Assembly (NCBI GenBank): GCA_002746935.1
Contig: PDRW01000037.1
Span: 1 to 64,000, forward strand
Origin: Rhodobacterales bacterium
Lineage (GTDB): Bacteria > Pseudomonadota > Alphaproteobacteria > Rhodobacterales > Rhodobacteraceae
DNA length: 64,000 nucleotides
Direction of reading: 5' to 3'
Every line of letters begins with the position of its first letter. The first letter of the stretch is position 1. The notes below the pieces were generated by a model. That model made no database searches. It was not told where the DNA came from and saw only the letters and a list, made by a program, of their open reading frames with translations. This document shows, piece after piece, positions 55,350 through 63,709 of this stretch. The translations under genes were made by a program, and so were the position numbers.

Positions 55350-56195
55350 TCAATATCCGGTCCGGCGGATCATCACAACGACCGTGCGCAGCATGATCGA
55401 CAGATCCTCGCGCAGGGTGACCTGACGGGCGTAGATGCGGTCCATTTCAGTGCGGTAGTCGAAAGCGCGGTCGTTGCGCTCGGAAATCTGCCACAGGCCG
55501 GAGAGGCCCGGACGCATGCCCCAGTAGATCGGGCCCTTGTAGATGGCGACCTGCTCGGGAAGCATCGGCCGCGGTCCGATCAGGCTCATGTCGCCGGTGA
55601 GCACGTTCCACAGCTGCGGCAACTCGTCGAGCGAGGTGATGCGCAGCAGCCGGCCGACGCGGGTGATGCGCGGGTCGTTCTTGAGCTTCTGGGTCTCTTC
55701 CCATTCGCGGGCCAGCTCCGGGTCCGCCGCGAGGATCGCCTTCAGCTTCTTGTCGGCGTTCTTCACCATGCTGCGCAGCTTGAGGATGCTGTAGCGCGAG
55801 CCGTCGGTGCGCATCCGGTCCTGCTGATAGAACGGGTTGCCGCCTTCGATGAACAGCGCCAGCGCGGCCAGCAGCACCACCGGCAGCACGAAGGGCGCGG
55901 CCAGAACGACCAGAAACAGGTCGAGCGCGCGCTTGCCGCGGCGCTGGTACCAGGAGGCACCGCGTTCTTCCGCGGGATGGCGGGCCGTTCCGAGCGGCCG
56001 CCTGGCCGGCCGATTGCCCGATGGCCTGGTTTCCGGACGCGAAAGGGCGCCGGCCTGCGGCAGGGCTTCGATGGCCTGTTTGAGGCGCGGATGGAAGTCC
56101 GCTGCGGCCTCGACCCGCGGGGCGATCACCCGTTTCACCTCGTCGACCGGCAAAATACCGGACTCAACCCCGCCGCTGGTCAGAACTCTGTTCAT
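55350..56195 (-). CDS. Second priming sugar transferase (ExoY type)
   Basis: Polyprenyl-phosphate hexose-1-phosphate transferase of 281 residues that starts a repeat unit. A variable cytoplasmic N terminus (about 1-95) is followed by one hydrophobic segment (ALDLFLVVLAAPFVLPVVLL) and the catalytic domain: FYQQDRMRTDGSRYSILKLRSM, RITSLDELPQLWNVLTGDMS, LIGPRPMLPEQ and RPGLSGLWQISERN. ATG 56195 has GAAGGGG upstream; GTG 56201 is possible. It is the first gene of a minus-strand run with the BY-kinase-like, Wzz-like and GT4 genes. Together with the copy at 24.2 kb it implies two EPS initiation steps or two products. Confidence 0.93.
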   Translation of the reverse strand: MNRVLTSGGVESGILPVDEVKRVIAPRVEAAADFHPRLKQAIEALPQAGALSRPETRPSGNRPARRPLGTARHPAEERGASWYQRRGKRALDLFLVVLAAPFVLPVVLLAALALFIEGGNPFYQQDRMRTDGSRYSILKLRSMVKNADKKLKAILAADPELAREWEETQKLKNDPRITRVGRLLRITSLDELPQLWNVLTGDMSLIGPRPMLPEQVAIYKGPIYWGMRPGLSGLWQISERNDRAFDYRTEMDRIYARQVTLREDLSIMLRTVVVMIRRTGY

Positions 56196-56724
56196 GTCCA
56201 CCCCTTCTCACCCTTCTCACTTGCTCGACCGGCAAACCGCACACCCCCCAGCGGCTCTTGCCAGCCCTTCGAATACATCAGAACCCTTCGCCCCAAGGAC
56301 GTTGTGCGGCCATCTGCCGCCAGTTCCCGAACTCCTGGTGAACCCCCCGGTTCCTGACTCGTTCCTCTAACACAATCGGGGCCAACATGCGCCCCAATCC
56401 TGCCTCATTCACACTACCACCGGTGCAGCCCCGCACCTTGCGCTTTTTTTGCGACATACCGTTTCTCTGCCCGTCACAATCGCGCGAGTCAGGTCTGCCG
56501 CCTGCTACTGTACATATTACACGCGGCTATTGTTTCGACTACGGGGAATTTGAAAAATCGGTCGACCGTCACCGAAAAACATCGTTGGCCCCCAAGACAC
56601 CGGCCCGCTACCCATTTTCTGCCATAATTGTGCAAAAGACCAGGGGTGCGGTGTGGAACGCCCGGGTGATTCGGTGTGCCGGGCCTTTCGCGCCCCTGAA
56701 ACGGAAAGAAACTGGTAATCGGAT
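56196..56724. promoter_or_regulatory. Divergent control region between priming transferase and rmlA
   Basis: About 530 bases with lower GC than the surroundings and no supported gene. It should hold promoters for the minus-strand EPS run and for rmlA. AT-rich patches include CGCTTTTTTTGCGAC near 56445, TACTGTACATATTACACG near 56507 with a TGTACA palindrome, and CATAATTGTGC near 56624. I cannot pick a convincing -35/-10 pair. Confidence 0.45.
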
Positions 56725-57603
56725 ATGATGATACGTAAGGGAATATTGCTCGCCGGCGGGTCGGGAACCCGCCTGTTTCCGGCGACGCGCGGGATCTCGA
56801 AGCAATTGCTGCCGATCTTCGACAAGCCGATGGTCTATTATCCGCTGACCGTGCTGATGCTGGCGGGGATCCGCGAGATTGCCGTCATCACCACCCCGCG
56901 CGACCGCGACCAGTTCGAACGCGTGCTCGGCGACGGAAGCCAGTGGGGGCTCGCCCTCAGCTATATCGAACAGCCCTCGCCGGACGGGCTGGCGCAGGCC
57001 TATCTTCTGGCGGAGGATTTCCTTGCCGGCGCGGCCTCGGCGATGGTGCTGGGCGACAATCTGTTCTTCGGCAATGGCGTCGGTGCGCTGCTCGACGCGG
57101 CGGCGGCGCGCGAGACCGGCGGCACGGTTTTCGGCTACCGGGTGTCGGACCCCGAACGTTACGGCGTGCTCGGTTTCGACGCCGAAGGCCGGGTGACCGA
57201 GATCGTCGAAAAACCGGAGGTGCCGCCCTCCAACTATGCGGTAACAGGGCTCTATTTTCTCGACGGCAGCGCGCCGCAGCGCGCAAGGGCAATCCGGCCC
57301 TCGGCCCGCGGCGAGCTGGAAATCACCGACCTGCTGGCCTCCTATCTCGACGAAGGCGGGCTGATGGTCGAGACCATGCGCCGGGGCTTTGCCTGGCTCG
57401 ACACCGGCACCCACGAAAGCCTGCTCAACGCCGCCCAGTTTGTCGGCGCGCTGCAACAGCGCCAGGGCATCATCATCGCCAGCCCCGAAGAGATCGCCTT
57501 CCGCGCGGGCTGGATCGACGCCGCACAACTGGTGGCGCTGGCCGGGCCGCTGAAGAAGAGCGATTACGGGCATTATCTTTTGTCTCTGCTCGAAGAGGGC
57601 TGA
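56725..57603 (+). CDS. rmlA: Glucose-1-phosphate thymidylyltransferase
   Basis: First enzyme of dTDP-L-rhamnose synthesis, making dTDP-glucose from dTTP and glucose-1-phosphate. 292 residues, the standard length. Signatures are GILLAGGSGTRLFPATRGISKQL, KPMVYYPLTVLMLAGI, PSPDGLAQAYLLAEDF, MVLGDNLFFG, EKPEVPPSNYAVTGLYFLD and WLDTGTHESLLNAA. ATG 56725 or ATG 56728; the ribosome site is weak. It is 21 kb from rmlCBD and on its own promoter, which is unusual for rml genes. Confidence 0.96.
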   Translation: MMIRKGILLAGGSGTRLFPATRGISKQLLPIFDKPMVYYPLTVLMLAGIREIAVITTPRDRDQFERVLGDGSQWGLALSYIEQPSPDGLAQAYLLAEDFLAGAASAMVLGDNLFFGNGVGALLDAAAARETGGTVFGYRVSDPERYGVLGFDAEGRVTEIVEKPEVPPSNYAVTGLYFLDGSAPQRARAIRPSARGELEITDLLASYLDEGGLMVETMRRGFAWLDTGTHESLLNAAQFVGALQQRQGIIIASPEEIAFRAGWIDAAQLVALAGPLKKSDYGHYLLSLLEEG

Positions 57604-57886
57604 GTGCCGGGGTGTCTTCGGGGCTTGCGGCACGCCTGCGGTCGCGCCCGGCCGCGCTTGCACTTTTTCGATGTCTGTATGTTCGGCAGGGTCTCGTCTT
57701 ATTCAGGAATGTTGAAACAGGACTTTTTTGCGGTGTATTTTTTCGACCAAAACGGGAATAATGTCGGAAAATATTCTTTTCCCGACATCGAGCCTTTCGG
57801 ATGCGGGGCGGGATGAGCATTCCTCACGGTGGGGTTTTGGCCGGGTTAAGCTGCTACTGAAACAACCTGAGTATTTTTTGGGAATT

Positions 57887-57903
57887 GTTTCTATATTGGA
57901 AAC
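57887..57903. promoter_or_regulatory. GTTTC-N7-GAAAC palindrome, candidate TRAP operator
   Basis: Five-base perfect arms with a TATATTG spacer, in an AT-rich segment about 300 bases before the DctQ start. IclR- and GntR-type regulators use sites of this size. No such regulator gene is in the window. Confidence 0.35.
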
Positions 57904-57932
57904 GTCGCGCGAATACGTTTCCGCCGCCCGCC

Positions 57933-57997
57933 CGAAACGCCTGCCCGAAACGCCTGCCCGAAACGCCTGCCCGAAACGCCTGCCCGAAACGCCCGCC
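57933..57997. repeat. Five tandem 13-bp repeats
   Basis: The unit CGAAACGCCTGCC is repeated four times exactly (57933, 57946, 57959, 57972) and a fifth time with one change (57985-57997). It lies between the candidate operator and the TRAP genes. Copy number may vary between strains by slippage. There are no spacers, so it is not CRISPR. Confidence 0.9.
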
Positions 57998-58206
57998 CGG
58001 CGCGCCTGCCGTCCCGCGCTCTCCGCTGTCCTGCCGCAGGGCTTGCCCGGGCGAAGGCCCTGCGGGCGCGAGCCGGATGGCCCGGAGGCGGGGCCGCCGG
58101 GGCCTTGGGCCAAATTGCGGCTTGATCCGGGCGGAGCAATTGGCGAAACACGAGGTGCGGGCATCAGAAGGGGGGCGGTGCGGCCAGGGGGCGCGCCGGG
58201 ACAGCA

Positions 58207-58710
58207 ATGAAACGAGCCGCCGACATCCTGTTTCGTCTGACCTCGGGTCTGGCCCTTGCCCTGTTCGGTGTGATGTTCACGGCCCAGCTGGTGATCGTGT
58301 TGATGCGCTATGTGATGGGGGTCGGCTTTCTCGAATTGCAGGACGTGGTGACCTACAGCTTCTCGGCGCTGGTGGTGCTCACCGTGCCGCTGACCGCGGG
58401 CATGGGGCGGCATGTGCGGGTCGACATCCTGCGCGCCGGGTTCTCGCGCCGCACCAACCATCTGATCGACCGCTGGGGCCATGTGCTGTTCACCTTTCCG
58501 GTGTTCGGGCTGATGCTGTGGAACGCCTGGCCGCTGGTCTGCAACTCCTGGGCGATCATGGAAGGCTCGCGCGAGACCGGCGGCCTGCCGGGGCTGTTCC
58601 TCGTCAAGTCCACGATCGTGGTGATGTGCCTGCTGGTGATCGCGCTCGGGGTGATCGACCTCGTTTCGGCCGGTACCGGCCATGCCCCGGGAGACCCTGA
58701 TGAGCATTGA
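58207..58710 (+). CDS. TRAP transporter small permease (DctQ)
   Basis: 167-residue inner-membrane subunit with four predicted helices (e.g. LALALFGVMFTAQLVIVLMR, VTYSFSALVVLTVPLTAGM). Family features are ELQDVVTYSFSALVVL and the GRHVRVDIL stretch. The start ATG is preceded by GGGACAGCA, a weak ribosome site. It overlaps the large permease gene by 11 bases and is first in a QMP-ordered operon. Confidence 0.92.
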   Translation: MKRAADILFRLTSGLALALFGVMFTAQLVIVLMRYVMGVGFLELQDVVTYSFSALVVLTVPLTAGMGRHVRVDILRAGFSRRTNHLIDRWGHVLFTFPVFGLMLWNAWPLVCNSWAIMEGSRETGGLPGLFLVKSTIVVMCLLVIALGVIDLVSAGTGHAPGDPDEH

Positions 58711-60268
58711 ACTGGTCTGGCTGCTGATCATGACCCTGGCGCTGTTCGCCGGGATCCTTTCCGGGCTGCCGGTGATGCTGGCCATTGCCGGCGTGCCGAC
58801 GCTGGTGGCGCTGCTCGCAAGCCTGTTTGGCCATTTCGACCTGATCTATTTCCAGGCGGTGCCGCAGCGGGTCTTCGGGGTGATGGAAAACGCCCTGCTG
58901 ATCGCGGTGCCGCTGTTCGTTCTGGTGGGCGTGCTGCTCGACCGCTCGCGTCAGGCCGAACGGATGCTGACCAACATCAACCGGCTGCTCGGCGGCTCGC
59001 GCTCGGGGCTGGCGATCTCGGTGATCGTGGTGTCGGCGCTGATCGCGGCCTCGACCGGCATCATCGGCGCCACCATCGTGATGCTGGGGACGATCTCGCT
59101 GCCGACGCTGCTCCACGCCGGGATCGACAAGCGCAGCTCCTCGGGGCTGATCTGCGCCTGTGGCACGCTGGGCCAGATCATCCCGCCCTCGATCGTGCTG
59201 ATCCTGCTCGGGGATCAGGTGTCCAACGCCTATGTCGAGGCGCAGCAGGCGGCGGGCAATTTCGCGCCGGAACCGGTGACGGTGGGCGATCTCTTCGCCG
59301 GCGCAATGCTGCCGGGGCTGGTGCTGGTGGCGCTTTATGCGGCATGGATGCTGTTCACCCTGCGCCGGTCGGGTGCCGAAGGGCAGGGGCACGCGCCCGC
59401 GCCCGCCCGCGCCCCCGGGATCACCGCGGTCGAGGTGATGACCGGCATCCTGCCGACGCTGGCGCTGATCGTCTCGGTGCTGGGCTCGATCCTGATGGGG
59501 CTCGCGACCCCCACCGAAGCCGCGGGTGTGGGTGTGGGCGGGGCGATCCTCGTGGCCGCGGCGCAGATCTCGCCCGCCGCGAAACGCCATGCCCTCGCCA
59601 CCGCCGCGCTCGCGGTGGCGCTGCTGGCGGCGGCAGGCACCGGGCTCATCCATGTGGATTTCAGCTCCGGCGCGCTCATGGCAACCCCCGCCACCCTGAT
59701 CACCGGCGGTCTGGTGGCGCTCACCCTTCTGGGCCTCGCAAAGGCCGCCTGGACCCTCGCCCGCGCCCGGGTGCTGATCCCCGCCATCACCGAGACGCTG
59801 ATGGTCTCGGGGATGATCTTCGGCATCGTCATTGCGGCTTCGATCCTGTCCTTGGTGTTCCGCGGCTTCGGCGGCGACGAGATCGTCTCGGAGGTGATGC
59901 ATGCGGTGCCCGGCGGGGCGCTGGGGATGCTGGCGGTGACCATGCTGGTGGTGTTCCTGCTCGGCTTCATTCTCGAATTCGTCGAGATCATCTTCATCGT
60001 GATCCCGATCGTCGGCCCGGTGATCCTGCAAGGCCAGATCGACCCGGTGTGGTTCGCGATCCTGTTCGCGATGAACCTGCAAACCTCCTTCCTCACCCCG
60101 CCCTTCGGCTTTGCGCTGTTCTACTTCCGCTCGGTCGCGCCCGAGGATGTGACCACCGGCGACATCTACCGCTCGATCGTGCCCTTCGTGGCGATCCAGC
60201 TCATTGCCATCGGGCTGCTCGCCCTGTTCCCGCCGCTTGCAACCTGGCTGCCGGGCGTGCTGTTCTGA
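58700..60268 (+). CDS. TRAP transporter large permease (DctM)
   Basis: Main transport subunit, 522 residues with about 13-15 hydrophobic helices. It is longer than the usual 420-440 because of an extra hydrophobic insert (about residues 285-370). Family signatures include ASTGIIGATIVMLGTISLP, SSSGLICACGTLGQIIPPS, LMGLATPTEAAGVGVGGAI and LLGFILEFVEIIFIVIPI. ATG 58700 lies inside the end of the DctQ gene with GGGAGA upstream. This long DctM form often serves carboxylic- or keto-acid uptake systems. Confidence 0.93.
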   Translation: MSIELVWLLIMTLALFAGILSGLPVMLAIAGVPTLVALLASLFGHFDLIYFQAVPQRVFGVMENALLIAVPLFVLVGVLLDRSRQAERMLTNINRLLGGSRSGLAISVIVVSALIAASTGIIGATIVMLGTISLPTLLHAGIDKRSSSGLICACGTLGQIIPPSIVLILLGDQVSNAYVEAQQAAGNFAPEPVTVGDLFAGAMLPGLVLVALYAAWMLFTLRRSGAEGQGHAPAPARAPGITAVEVMTGILPTLALIVSVLGSILMGLATPTEAAGVGVGGAILVAAAQISPAAKRHALATAALAVALLAAAGTGLIHVDFSSGALMATPATLITGGLVALTLLGLAKAAWTLARARVLIPAITETLMVSGMIFGIVIAASILSLVFRGFGGDEIVSEVMHAVPGGALGMLAVTMLVVFLLGFILEFVEIIFIVIPIVGPVILQGQIDPVWFAILFAMNLQTSFLTPPFGFALFYFRSVAPEDVTTGDIYRSIVPFVAIQLIAIGLLALFPPLATWLPGVLF

Positions 60269-60291
60269 CAAGACCCAACCTGGAGGACCAA

Positions 60292-61356
60292 ATGAAACGT
60301 CGTGATTTCCTGAAAAGCGGGGCGCTCGCGGCGCCTGCCGCCGCGCTGGCCGCGCCCGCCCTGGCGCAGGGCAAGTTCGAATGGAAGATGCCCACCTCCT
60401 TCCCGGCGAAGGCGCCGGGGGTCGGTACCAATGCCACCAGCTTCGCCGCCCGCGTGGGCGAGATGTCCGACGGCCAGCTGACGCTCAAGGTGTTCTCCGG
60501 TGGCGAGCTTGTGCCGCCCTTCGGGGTCGAGGATGCGGTGGAGCAGGGCACCGCCGAGATCGGCCACTCGACGCCCTATTATGCCGCTTCCAAGAACAGC
60601 GCGTTGCATTTCTTCTCCGCCGTGCCCTTCGGCCTCACCGCGATCGAAACCGCGGGCTGGCTGCGCTACGGCGGCGGTCAGGAGCTGTGGGACGAGCTTT
60701 ATGCGGCGCGCGGGCTGAAGCCGTTCTACTCGGGCAATTCGACGGTGCAGTCGGCGGGCTGGTTCAGGAAGCCGGTCGACAGCCTCGACGACCTCGCGGG
60801 GCTCAACATGCGCATCGCCGGGCTCGGCGGCGAGAGCCTGCGCAAGCTCGGCGTCAACGCCGTGCTGCTGCCGCCGACCGAGATCTTCCCCGCCTTCCAG
60901 TCGGGCGCGATCGACGCCGCCGAATGGGTCGGCCCGATGCTCGACCAGGCCTTCGGGCTGCAAAAGGTGGCGGATTACTGCTATCTGCCGGCCTTCCACG
61001 AGCCTTCCGCCACCATGGAAGTGGTGGTCAATGCCGACGCCTGGGCCGAGCTGCCGGCGCATCTGCAGGCGGTGATCCGCAATGCCGCCGACGCGGCGCT
61101 CACCGAGAGCCTCGCCCAGTTCGACTGGTTCAACACGCAAGCCTTCGTTCAGCTCAAGGACCAGGGTGTCGACTTCCGCGTCTTCCCCGACGAGGTGGTG
61201 GCGGCGCTGAAGGTGGCGGTGGCCGAAGTGCTCGACGAAAACGCCGCCGCCAACCCCGATTTCGCCCGGGTGAAGGAAAGCTACGACGCGGCGCTCGAGT
61301 TGTCGCGGAACTATGGGCTGGCGATGAAGATGCCGATGTTTGGCCAGCGCGCCTGA
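60292..61356 (+). CDS. TRAP transporter solute-binding protein (DctP), TakP-like
   Basis: Periplasmic receptor, 354 residues, delivering substrate to DctQM. The N terminus carries a Tat-type motif KRRDFLKSGALAAPAAALAA with a cleavage near ALAQG. LAGLNMRIAGLGGESL contains the conserved substrate Arg, and IDAAEWVGPMLDQAFGLQKV is close to TakP-type 2-oxoacid receptors of Rhodobacter. ATG 60292 has TGGAGGACC upstream. It follows DctM by 23 bases and is the last gene of the operon. An alpha-keto or hydroxy acid is the likeliest substrate (inference from family). Confidence 0.9.
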   Translation: MKRRDFLKSGALAAPAAALAAPALAQGKFEWKMPTSFPAKAPGVGTNATSFAARVGEMSDGQLTLKVFSGGELVPPFGVEDAVEQGTAEIGHSTPYYAASKNSALHFFSAVPFGLTAIETAGWLRYGGGQELWDELYAARGLKPFYSGNSTVQSAGWFRKPVDSLDDLAGLNMRIAGLGGESLRKLGVNAVLLPPTEIFPAFQSGAIDAAEWVGPMLDQAFGLQKVADYCYLPAFHEPSATMEVVVNADAWAELPAHLQAVIRNAADAALTESLAQFDWFNTQAFVQLKDQGVDFRVFPDEVVAALKVAVAEVLDENAAANPDFARVKESYDAALELSRNYGLAMKMPMFGQRA

Positions 61357-61391
61357 GGGCTGCCGGGCAGGGGCCGTTCAGATGCCAAAAA

Positions 61392-61418
61392 GCGCAGGAC
61401 CGGCCCCCGGTCTTGCGC
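61392..61418 (+). terminator. Strong hairpin after dctP (first of a pair)
   Basis: GCGCAGGACCGG pairs with CCGGTCTTGCGC over a 3-base loop with one G-T pair, 35 bases after the dctP stop. No T run follows, so it may act as a transcript-stabilising or Rho-blocking structure rather than a simple terminator. A near copy follows 59 bases on. Confidence 0.55.
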
Positions 61419-61450
61419 GAGCTGGCTGGTTTGCTGCCGCATGTCGCACA

Positions 61451-61477
61451 GCGCAAAACCGGCGCCCGGTCTTGCGC
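61451..61477 (+). repeat. Second hairpin copy
   Basis: GCGCAAAACCGG and CCGGTCTTGCGC with a 3-base loop and one mismatch. The right arm is identical to that of the hairpin at 61392-61418. Together they form a paired REP-like unit. Confidence 0.7.
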
Positions 61478-61500
61478 GGCATGCCCGGGATGTCCACACG

Positions 61501-61524
61501 CGCCCCGGCCCTGCGGCCGGGGCG
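61501..61524. repeat. Perfect 10-bp GC palindrome with 4-base loop
   Basis: CGCCCCGGCC-CTGC-GGCCGGGGCG. It forms a very stable stem and lies 24 bases after the twin hairpins. Function unknown; perhaps part of the same repeat complex. Confidence 0.7.
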
Positions 61525-61889
61525 CTTCCCCGCCCGCCGCAGGCGCTCTTCCGGGGCGCGAAGCGCGCGGAAGCAAGGCCGGGGGAAGGGCACCGAGCGC
61601 CCAGGGCGGCAAAACCCGCCTGTCCGCGCCATGAGGTTCGTGGTCGCGGGGCTGTTGGTCCCGGGGCTATGGCAGGTCCGGCGGGCCTCGGTCCGGCAAT
61701 GCCCGGAGAGGATGCAAGGCCCCTGGTTTTCAGTATCCTGCGGCATCCATGGCGGCCAGACCCCGCCCCCGGAACCCTGTATCCCGGCACATCCCCCCCC
61801 GCTGGCATATGAAAAATCCCATACCCACCTTGCGCTGAAACCGTTTTCAGAGTTTGATCCGCGCCACGGGGGCTGCCGGGATTCCCGGG

Positions 61890-61914
61890 TGTGCCACAGC
61901 CGGGCTGTGGCACA
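61890..61914. promoter_or_regulatory. Perfect 11-bp palindrome upstream of the peptide-binding protein gene
   Basis: TGTGCCACAGC-CGG-GCTGTGGCACA, about 80 bases before the start codon. It could be an operator, a leader hairpin or an attenuator. There is no T run directly after it, so termination is less likely. Confidence 0.55.
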
Positions 61915-61995
61915 GGCGCGTGGAACACGGGGCCGCACACGCGGTGGGCGGTATGGGCTGGCGGCCTCTCCGAGACACATCCAAAGGGAGTTCAC

Positions 61996-63585
61996 ATGTC
62001 ATTTCGCAAATTTCTGACCGCGACGGCATTCGCTGGCGTCATGGCCACGGCCGCATCGGCGCAAACCCTCGTCTATTGCTCCGAGGGCAGCCCCGAGGGC
62101 TTCGATCCGGCGCTTTACGCCTCTGGCACCACCTTCGACGCCTCCTCGCACCCGATCTACAACCGTCTGGTCGAATTCAAGGTCGGCACCACCGAGGTGA
62201 TCCCGGCCCTTGCCGAAACCTGGGAAGCCTCCGAGGACGGGCTGGAATACACCTTCCACCTGCGCAAGGGCGTGAAGTTCCACAGCACCGACTATTTCAC
62301 CCCGACCCGCGAGTTCAACGCCGATGACGTGATCTTCAGCTACATGCGTCAGAAGGACCAGGACGACCCGTGGTACAACGCCGAAGGCGGCACCTGGGAA
62401 TATTTCGACTACATGGGCATGCCCGATCTCATCAAGGAGATCGTCAAGGTCGACGATCACACCGTGAAATTCGTGCTGAACCGGCCCGAAGCCCCGTTCC
62501 TGTCCAACATGGCGATGGACTTCGCTTCGGTGATGTCGAAGGAATATGCCGATCAGCTGATGGCCGCGGGCACGCCCGAGAACCTCAACCAGCAGCCCGT
62601 CGGCACCGGCCCGTTCCAGTTCGTCGCCTATCAGAAGGATGCGGTGATCCGCTACGTGAAGAATCCCGAGTACTGGAAAGAGGGTCTGCCGAAGGTCGAC
62701 AATCTGGTGTTCGCCATCACCACCGACAATTCGGTGCGCTACCAGAAGCTTGCCGCCGGTGAATGCCATGTGATGCCCTACCCGAACCCGGCCGACATCG
62801 CCGCGATGAAGGAAGACCCGAACATCAACGTGATGGAGCAGGAGGGGCTGAACGTCGGCTACATGGCTTACAACACCCAGATGCCGCCGTTCGATGATCC
62901 GAAGGTCCGCAAGGCGCTCAACATGGCGATCGACAAGGATGCGATCCTCGACGTGGTGTTCCAGGGCACCGGCCATGCCGCCAAGACCCCGCTGCCGCCG
63001 ACCATGTGGGGCTATAACGATGCCCTGGCCGACGACGTTTACGACCCGGAAGCCGCGAAGGCGATGCTCGCCGAAGCCGGTGTGGAGGGGCTCAAGATGA
63101 AGATCTGGGCGATGCCGGTGCAGCGCCCCTACAACCCGAACGCGCGGCGCATGGCCGAGCTCATCCAGGCCGATTTCGCCAAGATCGGCGTCGAGGTCGA
63201 GGTGGTGTCCTTCGAATGGGGCGAGTATCTGTCGCGCTCCAAGGAGGTCGATCGTGACGGCGCGGTGCTGCTCGGCTGGACCGGCGACAACGGCGATCCG
63301 GACAACTTCCTGTCGCTGCTCGGCTGCGATGGCGTCGGCGATGCGAACCGCGCCCAATGGTGCCACGAGCCCTTCCAGACGCTGCTCGAAAAGGGCAAGA
63401 CCATCAGCGATCCGGCCGAACGCACGGCGATCTATGAAGAGATGCAGGAGATCGTGAAGGAGCAGGCGCCCTGGGCGACCATCGCGCATTCGGTGGTGTT
63501 CATGCCGATGCTGCCGAAGGTCGAAGGCTATGTGATGCACCCGCTGGGCGGCCACATCTTCACCGAAGTCAGCCTGGCCGAATAG
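61996..63585 (+). CDS. Dipeptide/oligopeptide-type ABC transporter solute-binding protein (family 5)
   Basis: Periplasmic receptor of a peptide-type ABC importer, 529 residues. Signal peptide SFRKFLTATAFAGVMATAAS, cleavage near ASAQT. Family signatures are LVYCSEGSPEGFDPALY, PALAETWEASEDGLEYTFHLR, QPVGTGPFQFVAYQKD, VRKALNMAIDKDAIL and VLLGWTGDNGDPDNFLSLL, close to DppA, which binds dipeptides (homologues bind haem or glutathione). The ATG has AAAGGGAG five bases upstream, a strong site. The permease gene follows after 125 bases containing a stem-loop that may favour high expression of this first gene. Confidence 0.94.
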   Translation: MSFRKFLTATAFAGVMATAASAQTLVYCSEGSPEGFDPALYASGTTFDASSHPIYNRLVEFKVGTTEVIPALAETWEASEDGLEYTFHLRKGVKFHSTDYFTPTREFNADDVIFSYMRQKDQDDPWYNAEGGTWEYFDYMGMPDLIKEIVKVDDHTVKFVLNRPEAPFLSNMAMDFASVMSKEYADQLMAAGTPENLNQQPVGTGPFQFVAYQKDAVIRYVKNPEYWKEGLPKVDNLVFAITTDNSVRYQKLAAGECHVMPYPNPADIAAMKEDPNINVMEQEGLNVGYMAYNTQMPPFDDPKVRKALNMAIDKDAILDVVFQGTGHAAKTPLPPTMWGYNDALADDVYDPEAAKAMLAEAGVEGLKMKIWAMPVQRPYNPNARRMAELIQADFAKIGVEVEVVSFEWGEYLSRSKEVDRDGAVLLGWTGDNGDPDNFLSLLGCDGVGDANRAQWCHEPFQTLLEKGKTISDPAERTAIYEEMQEIVKEQAPWATIAHSVVFMPMLPKVEGYVMHPLGGHIFTEVSLAE

Positions 63586-63602
63586 GCCTGACCCGAACGA
63601 CA

Positions 63603-63632
63603 GGCGCGGGGGGCCTTTCTTTCCCCCGTGCC
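63603..63632 (+). terminator. Stem-loop between binding-protein and permease genes
   Basis: GGCGCGGGGG pairs with CCCCCGTGCC (one G-U pair) over a 10-base loop, 18 bases after the binding-protein stop. Such intercistronic hairpins protect the upstream message or partly terminate, giving more binding protein than permease. Confidence 0.6.
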
Positions 63633-63709
63633 GCATGCCAAAGGCGGGCGGGGCGCGCGCGCGGGCGAAGGCCCGGGCGTCCCGCCTGTCCCCAGCCATG
63701 TGAGGGCAT

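Larger units (their letters stand above)
57604..58206. promoter_or_regulatory. AT-rich control region upstream of the TRAP operon
   Basis: About 600 bases with no supported gene. The first 300 are unusually AT-rich for this genome and include a bulged hairpin TGTCGGAAAA/TTTTCCCGACA (57762-57787), which may end the rmlA transcript. The palindrome at 57887-57903 and the 13-bp repeats at 57933-57997 are listed separately. The last 200 bases are GC-rich, with nothing I recognise. Confidence 0.5.
61357..61995. promoter_or_regulatory. Palindrome-rich intergenic region between TRAP and Dpp-type operons
   Basis: About 640 bases with no supported gene; ORFs on both strands are Arg/Pro/Ala-rich and motif-free. 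It contains twin hairpins, a perfect GC palindrome and a perfect 25-bp palindrome, each listed separately. A more AT-rich segment at 61805-61860 (CATATGAAAAATCCCATACC) could be the promoter of the solute-binding protein gene. Confidence 0.55.

Noticed and set aside
57933-57997. Possible CRISPR array
   Set aside because: The units are contiguous 13-bp repeats without spacers, and no cas gene is in the window.
61357-61995. ORFs of 120-225 residues between dctP and the peptide-binding protein gene
   Set aside because: They run through the palindromes, have no ribosome site or motif, and occur in several frames at once.
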